Positions 21,059 to 32,000 of a stretch of DNA of 64,000 bases are shown piece by piece. The translations under genes were made by a program, and so were the position numbers. How positions within the stretch are numbered: the first letter of the stretch is position 1; the number at the start of each line of letters is the position of its first letter. The notes beneath the pieces are model-generated. The model was not told the origin of the DNA, did not search any database, and saw nothing but the letters and a program-made list of their open reading frames with translations. This DNA is from Colias croceus (taxonomy: Eukaryota > Arthropoda > Insecta > Lepidoptera > Pieridae). The stretch spans positions 10,502,501-10,566,500 of the forward strand of contig NC_059553.1 in the NCBI RefSeq assembly GCF_905220415.1, written 5' to 3'.

Positions 21059-22950
21059 CGCTGCTAGCCCTCCCCCCCCCACCCGGGCCGCAGCACGCCG
21101 CGCTGCCCGCCTGGACCGCGCCCACGGGCTGGGCCGTGCACCTGCACCTGCTCTCCGTCTGACGCTGCTAGCCCTCCCCCCCCCCCCCCGGCCGCAGCAC
21201 GCCGCGCTGCCCGCCTGGACCGCGCCCACGGGCTGGGCCGTGCACCTGCACCTGCTCTCCGTCTGACGCTGCTAGCCCTCCCCCCCCCCACCCGGGCCGC
21301 AGCACGCCGCGCTGCCCGCCTGGACCGCGCCCACGGGCTGGGCCGTGCACCTGCACCTGCTCTCCGTCTGACGCTGCTAGCCCTCCCCCCCCCACCCGGG
21401 CCGCAGCACGCCGCGCTGCCCGCCTGGACCGCGCCCACGGGCTGGGCCGTGCACCTGCACCTGCTCTCCGTCTGACGCTGCTAGCCCTCCCCCCCCCCAC
21501 CCGGGCCGCAGCACGCCGCGCTGCCCGCCTGGACCGCGCCCACGGGCTGGGCCGTGCACCTGCACCTGCTCTCCGTCTGACGCTGCTAGCCCTCCCCCCC
21601 CCACCCGGGCCGCAGCACGCCGCGCTGCCCGCCTGGACCGCGCCCACGGGCTGGGCCGTGCACCTGCACCTGCTCTCCGTCTGACGCTGCTAGCCCTCCC
21701 CCCCCCACCCGGGCCGCAGCACGCCGCGCTGCCCGCCTGGACCGCGCCCACGGGCTGGGCCGTGCACCTGCACCTGCTCTCCGTCTGACGCTGCTAGCCC
21801 TCCCCCCCCCACCCGGGCCGCAGCACGCCGCGCTGCCCGCCTGGACCGCGCCCACGGGCTGGGCCGTGCACCTGCACCTGCTCTCCGTCTGACGCTGCTA
21901 GCCCTCCCCCCCCCCACCCGGGCCGCAGCACGCCGCGCTGCCCGCCTGGACCGCGCCCACGGGCTGGGCCGTGCACCTGCACCTGCTCTCCGTCTGACGC
22001 TGCTAGCCCTCCCCCCCCCACCCGGGCCGCAGCACGCCGCGCTGCCCGCCTGGACCGCGCCCACGGGCTGGGCCGTGCACCTGCACCTGCTCTCCGTCTG
22101 ACGCTGCTAGCCCTCCCCCCCCCACCCGGGCCGCAGCACGCCGCGCTGCCCGCCTGGACCGCGCCCACGGGCTGGGCCGTGCACCTGCACCTGCTCTCCG
22201 TCTGACGCTGCTAGCCCTCCCCCCCCCACCCGGGCCGCAGCACGCCGCGCTGCCCGCCTGGACCGCGCCCACGGGCTGGGCCGTGCACCTGCACCTGCTC
22301 TCCGTCTGACGCTGCTAGCCCTCCCCCCCCCACCCGGGCCGCAGCACGCCGCGCTGCCCGCCTGGACCGCGCCCACGGGCTGGGCCGTGCACCTGCACCT
22401 GCTCTCCGTCTGACGCTGCTAGCCCTCCCCCCCCCACCCGGGCCGCAGCACGCCGCGCTGCCCGCCTGGACCGCGCCCACGGGCTGGGCCGTGCACCTGC
22501 ACCTGCTCTCCGTCTGACGCTGCTAGCCCTCCCCCCCCCACCCGGGCCGCAGCACGCCGCGCTGCCCGCCTGGACCGCGCCCACGGGCTGGGCCGTGCAC
22601 CTGCACCTGCTCTCCGTCTGACGCTGCTAGCCCTCCCCCCCCCACCCGGGCCGCAGCACGCCGCGCTGCCCGCCTGGACCGCGCCCACGGGCTGGGCCGT
22701 GCACCTGCACCTGCTCTCCGTCTGACGCTGCTAGCCCTCCCCCCCCCACCCGGGCCGCAGCACGCCGCGCTGCCCGCCTGGACCGCGCCCACGGGCTGGG
22801 CCGTGCACCTGCACCTGCTCTCCGTCTGACGCTGCTAGCCCTCCCCCCCCCACCCGGGCCGCAGCACGCCGCGCTGCCCGCCTGGACCGCGCCCACGGGC
22901 TGGGCCGTGCACCTGCACCTGCTCTCCGTCTGACGCTGCTAGCCCTCCCC
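20967..22950 (+). repeat. Tandem array, about 19 copies of 104-105 bp, spanning the ERMP1 stop codon
   Basis: The first unit is the end of the last ERMP1 exon and has an extra 12 bases (CTGCTGGCCGCG) compared with all later units. Each unit carries CACGCCGCGCTG, ACCGCGCCCACGGGCTGGG, CTGCTCTCCGTCTGA and a C8-C11 tract, so the TGA stop is repeated in every copy. Units differ mainly in C-tract length. Translation stops in the first unit at 21056-21058, so the array is 3' UTR or downstream. The many 89-159-codon reverse frames are array artefacts. Confidence 0.95.
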
Positions 22951-23218
22951 CCCTCCCCCCCACCCCGCTACCGCGGCACACGGGACTACGTAAGAGGACA
23001 AGCTTAACAATGTAGGACAGTGACTATTATGGGATCACAGTTATGATTGAGTCACTTAGCGAGCAATGTTGCGACATCATTGCATATTATGTATTTCTAA
23101 ATACTACAGTCTCTATAATGACAGAGCAAATCACTTTTTTATTATTTTGGATTGAAATTTGTTTTCAATCAATTATTTTGCTTTTAGTTATGTAGCAATG
23201 TATGCAATACAAACATTG

Positions 23219-23255
23219 AATAAAATACCTACATAAGTAGATCTTTTGCAATAAA
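23219..23255 (+). terminator. Candidate ERMP1 polyadenylation signals
   Basis: AATAAA occurs at 23219-23224 and again at 23250-23255, the first such hexamers after the stop and the 104-bp array. Which is used cannot be told; further AATAAA occur to about 25015. Confidence 0.45.
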
Positions 23256-23539
23256 TATTTGATTTATACGCTTATATGTGTCAAGGTATATATACTAAAT
23301 GTGGTGTTCATTGAAATAATATTTAATGTTGTGCTTTAATTATTATATTGCTTATAACAATAATCAAAGTTTAATGAATCCTGTCCAAAGAGTATAAATT
23401 AACATTCCCTAATTTATATTTAACAACATTGTGTACACAATTCCCAATGCACTAGAATCTAGATAGCTCCGATTTGGGCTGTGAACCTTAAATAAGTTGT
23501 AGTCTGACTCAAGAGCATGCTTGTTTTTATTTGTTTAAT

Positions 23540-23738
23540 GGTCCCTCTTCACAATGAGCAGCGTTGGCCCAACAAATGATCGTCGATTTTGGCCGCCATT
23601 ACAGCGATTATCTTTCAATATCTACAATGACGTCCGATCATAGACATTTAGGCCGTCAGAGGCAATCACGATAGTGTCTCTTAGTACCATGGGGATTGCC
23701 TCTACTCGCCCAACACTACCCATTGTGAAGAGGGCCCA
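23540..23738. mobile_element. Short MITE (about 200 bp)
   Basis: Inverted ends GGTCCCTCTTCACAATGAGC (23540) and the complement of CCCATTGTGAAGAGGGCCC (to 23738) match over about 28 bp with few differences. No convincing target duplication was settled. No ORF. Confidence 0.7.
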
Positions 23739-25044
23739 TTACATCCCTAAAGTTTTTAGCAAAAATCTAGTAACATTTATTTCAATATTAACAATCAATT
23801 TTCAATAATATAAATTTTGAAAGCCTATAGCTATAAAAAAGCAAATTGTAATCAATTCAATTATGATAGCATATCAATTTAATTTATAGTATAGTTATGT
23901 AACAAAGTTGTGACTATAGTTATGTAGATCTTTTAGTGAAATCTGGCAATGACGCTGATCAACATGTATTCTAATATACTATTGTAATGTTTGTCTCTGG
24001 CTGATATATCGTAATTAAATCGCAAAAGTTTTACTGCTCAATATTTTAAAATACACAATATTTTAAAAACTGTAATTTTAAGGTAAAAGCAATTAAAATC
24101 TAAATGAAATGAATAACACCATGTAATAACACGACCCTTCGGTAAAGCGTCATTGTTAAAGTTGCCAAATACAAGACATGATGGTTAATCATAATTATCA
24201 TCAATTATTAGTTGTAATGTAGCGATAGTTGATCGTAGCCGTCCGTTTACTGTTTGGTTTGGATATGTTTAGAGTTTATTGTTTAAGATTAGTATAATAA
24301 GGCCTTTCAAAAGTCAGTTCCTACTGACATAGGTAATTTAAAGGTGTGAGAAAAAAAAAAGAAATAATATGGTTGCTCGATAAACAAATGTGCAACTATA
24401 GGGGCCTATGAATGTAGACAGTGATGCTTGATGATATTTTATAAATAAGATTAAATTGTATTTGTAATTATACCAATGAAATTATTCTATTATACGAAAA
24501 AGATTGACAATTTAAAATAATACATGCTTTTACAATAAAGCTTCAGTCTTGCACAAAATGAATTAATGTTTTGCTTTATAAATAAGGTAATTATATTCGT
24601 AAATATACATATACGAGGCACAAAATAAATTAAATAAAATATCGATAGTTGTACTCTTTCTCTATAAAACTACAATAGAATCACTAATATTAATCACAAA
24701 ATTCATTTTTATTCAATTAAACTTCTATTGATGTAACTAATTTATGATTTAATTATCACCTATATTTACTTGAAGTTCTGTAAAAAAAAACTCTATTCAA
24801 TTTTAATTAATAGTCTATAATTATTTAAACCACTCTTTAAATTTTAGTATAAAATTTATTTGATATAAGTTTGGTGCCAGGTAGTTATATTACAATGTGA
24901 TTGTTAATTATATCATAATATGCGGGTACCTACTTACAGTGCCCTCAGAAGAAGGTAATGTGTTTGTATCAAATGGTAATATTTTAATGTGTTGTGTTTA
25001 TGTTAACTGAATAAAATGTTGATGATATATCGTATGCCTTTTAT
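23739..25044. other. Intergenic AT-rich region after ERMP1
   Basis: No open frame, RNA gene or repeat with defined ends is seen. It may be partly ERMP1 3' UTR. Confidence 0.5.
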
Positions 25045-25225
25045 TTAATACTAGTTCCCGTGGGATTTCCGTGATAAAAAATCCTATGTGTTAATCCAAG
25101 TTACCCTCTATATGGGTGCTTAAATTTCATTGTAATAGGTTCAATAGTATTTGCGTGAGAGAGTAACAAACATACATACACATACATCCATCCTCACCGC
25201 ATTTATAATAATATATACTAGCTGT
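25045..25225 (+). repeat. Dispersed repeat family D (CCCGTGGGATTTCC) copy
   Basis: AGTTCCCGTGGGATTTCCGT, ATCCTATGTGTTAATCCAAG and TTACCCTCTATATGGGTGCT match copies at about 36617-36780, 36860-37060 (reversed) and 50335-50460. A related fragment starting GTTCCGCGGTTTCACATTGC follows at 25225. Confidence 0.7.
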
Positions 25226-26058
25226 GTTCCGCGGTTTCACATTGCTCCGCTCCTGTTGGTCTTAGCGTGATGATCCTATAGCTTTCTTCGATATATGGGG
25301 CTTTTTAACACCGATGAAACGAAAGCTTTAAAATTTTTTCAAACAATTAATGATAAATCGATTGCACGCATCAATTCACGCGCATTACTTTTATGAGTGC
25401 TCGATTGTGCGAAGCGTTGCTGTAGTTGAAACATTCAACTCTCAATGCTTAACGCATTATGCCGCATAATGCGCTCTAGTGCAGCTGTAATTGGTAAACG
25501 GGGATCATTAAGTTTTATTTCAACAAAATCTGTTTATAAAACATACGAAAATGTCTTAGATATTCAAATATACGCCACTCTGTCGGAAGGGTACCTTTCC
25601 TCCCCCACGAAATCTTACTCGTCACAAATCATATTCAGTCTTTATTCAGTACTGTATATTATAATATAGACTATTTAAATTACACGTTTTAGTGCACGTT
25701 TAGTGCTTGTTTCACAGCACATTTCACAGGCTTGTTTAGTGCTATGTTCAATTGTTTACTCTATGATATTTACACTAAGTACCACTTGAAATTTGAGCAG
25801 TCTGTGGACTTTGACAGATTGTCATTGTCATAAGTCACTTGTCAATTGTCATTTGCCATTGCGGCTTGCGCGCAGCCAAAGAGTCGCGCAGCGTGCGGTT
25901 TTATTAATGTTTGAAACTGTGATTTAAAATTTCGTTAACTAAGTGTTATTTTGTTGAAAAATGACGATGATTTGCCTTGTATATTAGATGTCTGTAGAAG
26001 AGCTTTAGTATTCGATAAATTCTTCATTTATTTAGATCCCTTGTTATAGATTTTCATC
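25226..26058. other. TMEM209 upstream region
   Basis: AT-rich spacer with a small GC-richer patch at 25860-25900 (GGCTTGCGCGCAGCCAAAGAG, CGCGCAGCGTGCGG), which may be the TMEM209 promoter and 5' UTR. A 74-codon frame at 25445-25669 has no recognisable domain and is not called. Confidence 0.45.
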
Positions 26059-29000
26059 ATGTAAGTATAATCCAACGTATAGTAGGTAAACAAAGTTTTA
26101 TATTTTCTGAAATATTTGTCCTGTATTTTTTCAGGTCTCTCAATAACAGTTCATCTTTACTTCAACGCACAATAGACTTAAATTATGCGAACAAAAAGCG
26201 GGTCAAGTCTTTTAAATGGATTTGTGTAAATGCCACTTTCTTGGCATGCCACTTTTCATTCGTCAACTGTCATAACCACGGAAACATACTCTCGTGAAGA
26301 AAAAATCGTTACTACGGAAAATATTCTAGTTCATGTCGATAAAAAGTGTAAAAAGTGGAAAATATTCACTGAAGTTCATGTGTGATTGTTATCCAGTGAA
26401 AGTGTTGTGTTTTTCGCAAAAAGAACTAGTGCTAAAACTTAATAGTGACATTTAAAACTTTTTGCAAACTACAGACTACCCTCATTATTACATCTTACTT
26501 TCTACTGTCAAGTGAAGATGACATGACATGACCATAGACAATATTATCTGTGTTGCCACTACCTAAATAAATAATAATAGAATATAAATATAACTAAATT
26601 TTAACTTTAAATTAATAAAAAAAAAAAAAATAAAAAAAAATAATAATAATAATAAAAAATAAAAAAAAACAAAAAAAATATATATACACCGTCGCATACG
26701 CCTACTTGCGGGAATGGGCGTCACACTGAAAGTGACCTTAATGTTTCGGCCCGACCCGTGGGAACAAGAACAAAAATGAGCGAATCCGTAAAAACAACTG
26801 ATAATAGCTCACCCGATAGGTCAGATAAAAATAACCCTAAAATATTAACACAGCAACTTTTCCACAAAGGAATATTCATAAATAGGCCAAGATCTAACTC
26901 CTTTAGCGGAACACCTAACCCGGAAGTGAATCGAACAAACCTAATAAGCACTGCTAGAGAAACAAGTAACAACAGCAATGCACATCACACTACACAAGAC
27001 CAAGAATGGACACAAACCAATAGTTCTAAAAGGCAAAGATCTAGCCCAGAGCCAACTCAGCGCAGTCACAAACAATGTAAACTAAACTACTGGCTGGCAG
27101 CGCCAGGAATACCAGTGTCTAATAGTTTTAATGAACTAGACACCGAGGAACCTACATTGACGACTGAAATATCGCCTACGCTCAAACCACCAAGACCTCC
27201 TCCGATGTTCATTGACAAAGTTAGTAACATCCAACCCTTACTTCAACTGCTTGAAGAAGTCGCGCAAGGAGACTATGAAGTCAAAGTCCTACGTAACGAA
27301 AGAGTAAAGATACAACCTAAATCAGCCGAGTCATACTCTACCATCTACAAAGAGCTTCGGAAGAAAAATACAGAATTCTATACTCACCAACCAAAAGTAG
27401 AAAGAAGTTTTAGAGTTATTCTTAAACACCTCCACCCATCTACTGACAAAGAAAGCATCAAAACAGCCCTTGAAGAATTGAATCATAAAGTTCGAAATAT
27501 CTGGAATATCAAAAACAGAATATCAAAGCAAGCTCTTCCAATGTGGAGCATCGATCTGGAGCCTAATGTAAACAATAAGGACGTATATAAAATTAGATCC
27601 TTACTCCATTGCCGCATAGTCATCGAAGCACCAAGACCAAAAAGAGAAATTCCACAATGTTCTAACTGCCAGGAATATGGCCACACTCAAAAATTCTGTC
27701 ACAGGCAACCTAGATGCGTAAAATGCGCTGAACCACATCATACCTCTCAGTGTCCTCGAAAAGAAAGATCAATCGATGTTAAATGTATACTGTGTAGTGG
27801 GAACCACCCCGCCAATTATAAAGGCTGCATAGTGTATCAAGAATTGCAAAAAATTAAATTTCCAGCACCACACCCTATAAGGAAACGAATGATGGACATA
27901 AGAACGAGTCAACCCAATGTAAAATTACATAGTTCTAACAACAAAAGAACTTACGCTTTTGTCACAAAAGGTGCGCAACAACCTAACATTGAAAATAATA
28001 ATGAATCAACCATAAAAAACAAAGTTGGAGCTAACGGCGATCTAAACGGTATTCGGGATCTATTAACAACTCTTATGAACCAAATGCTCATTATGACAAA
28101 AACGTTAACCGAAGTCATTGCCAATATCCAAACACATTCACTGCACTAATTATAGGCGTATGGAACGCTAACGGCTTGTCACACCACTCAGAAGAGTTGA
28201 AAATATTTCTCAAAATGAACCACATAGATATAATGCTTATCTCCGAAACTCACTTCACACCAAAGAGCTACCTAACAATAACAGGTTATACTATATATCG
28301 CACAGACCACCCAGACAACAAGGCGCATGGTGGTTCAGCTGTTCTTATCAAATCGAAGTTAAAACACTACTTTCTGGGCTCTTACTCAAAGAATTATATT
28401 CAAGCAACAAGTGTAGTAATAAGTGACTGGGTCAGCGATATTACGGTTTCAGCACTATATTTACCACCAAGATACACTGTAAAAGAAGCAGAATTTAACG
28501 ACTACTTTCAAACGCTTGGTCGCCGTTTCATTGCGGGCGGTGATTATAATGCAAAGCACACTTTTTGGGGCTCCCGGTTGATATTACCTAGAGGGCGAGA
28601 GCTTCTCAGATGCATCCAAGCCAAGAATCTGGAAGTTGTATCTACTGGACAACCCACCTATTGGCCATCTGACAAAAATAAAATTCCGGATCTAATAGAC
28701 TTTTGCATCACCAAAGGAATCCCCAAGAACAACATCACCTGTCAAGGTTCCCTAGATCTGTCCTCCGATCATTCCCCAATTGTAGTAAACGTTCAAACTG
28801 TCGCAGAAGCACAAATAGAAAAATGTACACTACACAATAAAAACACCAACTGGCCACTTTTTAGGGAACTTGTTGATAAAGCATTCACTAATCAAATCTG
28901 TTTAAAATCAGCGGATGACATAACAAAAGCAGTGGAGTTTTTCAATAGTAGTATACAAGATGCAGCTTGGTCGTCGACCCCGCCATCGAAACCTCCAAGG

Positions 29001-32000
29001 ACAGATAACCTTGTCCCCAGACACGTACTTCATAAGGTCGCCTTAAAAAGAAAGCTACGTAAACAGTGGCAAGAAACCAGAAATCCTAATACTAAAAAGC
29101 AGCTTAATCATATCGTCAGAGACTTGAAGCATACACTAGATCTAGATCGTAATGTAAAATTCAGCAATTACCTATCGGGACTGGATTCCACCGCTTCCTC
29201 AGACTACTCCTTGTGGAAGGCCACCAGAAAACTAAAACGACCCGTCAGAACATCACCCCCCATTAGAAAAGCAGACGGAACTTGGGCCCGAACAGACCAA
29301 GAGAAGGCTAAGTGCTTCTCGAATCATCTTACGAACGTTTTCTCCCCTCACCCGTATGAAGGCCCATTAGATCACCTGGAAGTTGTCAACAACCTTCTGG
29401 GCACAGATATGGATAAGGAAAACCCCCCGCCCAAGTTCTCAAAAAAGGAGATCAGCAATGCTATAAAGTGCTCTAACCCAAAAAAATCACCTGGTTACGA
29501 TCTCATCACCAACCGTTTATTAAAAGAGCTGCCGGAATCGGGTATGATCTACCTAACGTCTCTTTTCAATGCCATAACGAGGCTACGATTCTTCCCTGAT
29601 CAATGGAAGGTTGGGATGATTATTATGTTGCTTAAGCCAAACAAAAAACCTGAAGAGGCGAAGTCATATAGGCCCATAAGCCTACTACCGATCGTTTCTA
29701 AAATATATGAGTCACTTCTACTGACACGCCTGCTACCCATACTTGCGGAAAAGAAATTAATACCAGATCACCAGTTCGGGTTCCGCAGCAAACATGCCAC
29801 TGTTGATCAGGTACATAGGCTCACGAAAAAAATTATGGAGTCCTTGGAAACAAAAACATACTGCTCTGGTGCTTTCTTGGACATATCCCAGGCATTTGAC
29901 CGTGTATGGCACGATGGCCTACTCTATAAAGCTAAATCCTCACTACCAAGTTACCTGTATGAACTTATAAAATCATTCTTGGAAAGAAGACACTTTATTG
30001 TCCGGGAAGGAGAAGCGTTGTCCGAGCTGTGTCCTATAAAGGCGGGAGTCCCTCAGGGCAGCGTGTTGGGACCTGTACTATACCTGCTCTTTACTGCCGA
30101 TATACCGACACCCACAACAGTCATCACAGGTACATTTGCCGACGATACCGCCATCTTAGCAACGCATAGTGACCCAGTAATAGCCTCAGAGATACTTCAA
30201 AAGGCACTTAATGAAATCTCCCAATGGCTCAAGAAATGGCGTATGAAGGCAAATGAAACAAAATCTGTAAACGTCACATTCACCTTGAGAAGAGGCTTAT
30301 GTCCCGCAGTAAAATTAAACGACATCGAAATTCCTCAAGCTGACCATGTGAAATACCTCGGAATTCACCTTGACAAGAGATTAACCTGGCAAAAACACAT
30401 CTTCACTAAAAGAAAACAACTTGGGCTACAGGCTAGAAAACTGCACTGGCTCATCGGTGGAAAGTCCCAACTGTCCCTTGAGAACAAAATATTAGTATAT
30501 AAGGCTATTCTAAAACCCATATGGACTTACGGGATCCAACTTTGGGGAACCGCGGCTAATTCCAATATTGAGATATTACAAAGATTTCAAAACAAAATGC
30601 TAAGATTAATGACAAACTCTCCGTGGTACATACCCAACGAGCTCCTCCACCATGACCTAAAAATCCCTACTGTGAAACAAGAGATCCAACGATATACAAA
30701 GTCATATAAAGACCGCTTAGCGCACCACCCTAATATTCTCGCCCAGACCCTTATGGGCGAAGATCATCAAGCACGACGACTGAAACGAAAAATACCTCAA
30801 GATTTAGTCCACACACAGTGACCACACTGTTATAATGAGGATGTGACACAGGTCACATACCGTGCATGCCAATAATGATATGTCCAACATGCCGCTTATT
30901 GTCCCAAATATGATGGAGACAGATCGCAGCAAAAAAAGATTTAAAAAAAAAAAAAAAAAAAAAAAACTTTCTTGGTGATATTTACGTACGATTTGTAAGT
31001 ATAACCATATTACAAAGCATATTACTATTACCATCGTTCGATTTATTGTATTTTGTACACTTGGGGGTATACTAAGTATTAATTTAACTTTAACCCATCT
31101 TTATATAAAGAATAGGTCATGTTTATGTCTTTATTTTCACTGCCTGTTTGTGTTCATGCATAAGGCATAAATGGGCAGTCAGTATTGTAAACAAGGGACC
31201 AGACCATGAGGGGACGGTGTTCACCAAGTTTGTGTCCTTGCTAAATAATAAAATCAATGAATATGATATCATAAAAGGAATGACTTTTTAAAGTGAAACT
31301 TTTATTACATCGTCTCAAACTTTTTGGTCTGTGTAGCGCATGTCGCGTGACGCACGATACGTACGATAATTATCGTACAAATACGATAATTTTTAGTTAA
31401 ATGTCTATAGTGTGAAAAATAGTTTCACTTTTACCGTGGTTTCATAAAACCACACAACTTTTTCTATATAATTAAGCTTTCTGCTGGCGACTAACTGTCT
31501 AGTCTTTAACTTAACAAATTATATACTGCAGCCTTATTTGCAAACCACACTATGTCAAAACCGAAGGATCTGTCTCCATCATGCTTGGGACAAAAAGTGG
31601 CATATTGGATGTGTGGCATTTAGATGATATCCCTTTCCACCCTCCACAAGATCTAACAACGTTTTTATAAAGATAATAAATGTTCTATGTCAACTAATAT
31701 AAATCGATTCTTGTTTATAAACATAAGAAATTTACTTCATCATTATTTATGTAACTATTATCAAGAATAATTAGGCTCAAAGAACTACATAAATGAGTCA
31801 GAGTTTTAGTGATGTGGATTCCCAATTGGACAAATTCTACTTCTGCATAATAATTGAGGCTTTCTAATAAATCCCTCATGGTTTTAGATCATGTAAGTGC
31901 CCGGGCTACACGTCGGTGTTCCACTATGTGGAGCTGGTGTGCGCGGGCGTGCTGGCCGCCAACCTGGTGCAGCACGCACTGCAGCTGCTGCCGCGCCGCG

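Larger units (their letters stand above)
26245..30965 (+). mobile_element. Full-length Jockey-like non-LTR retrotransposon (LINE)
   Basis: It begins CATGCCACTTTTCATTCGTC, resembling Jockey-clade starts with CATTCG. It has a 5' UTR of about 530 bases with an A/T-rich tract (26620-26690), ORF1 (26776-28149), ORF2 (about 28150-30821), a 3' UTR of about 120 bases and an A-run of about 24 to 30965. Both ORFs are uninterrupted and a short target duplication is perfect, so the insertion appears young. A short reversed piece of its 3' UTR also lies at about 31567-31622. Confidence 0.88.
26235..30975. repeat. 10-bp target-site duplication flanking the LINE
   Basis: ACTTTCTTGG occurs at 26235-26244, directly before the LINE, and at 30966-30975, directly after its poly(A). 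It is also the coding sequence of TMEM209 exon 2 (Thr-Phe-Leu), so one copy is the original. Confidence 0.85.

Noticed and set aside
20882..22896. Series of 89-159-codon minus frames
   Set aside because: Repeats of the 104-bp unit read backwards; no start context or domain.
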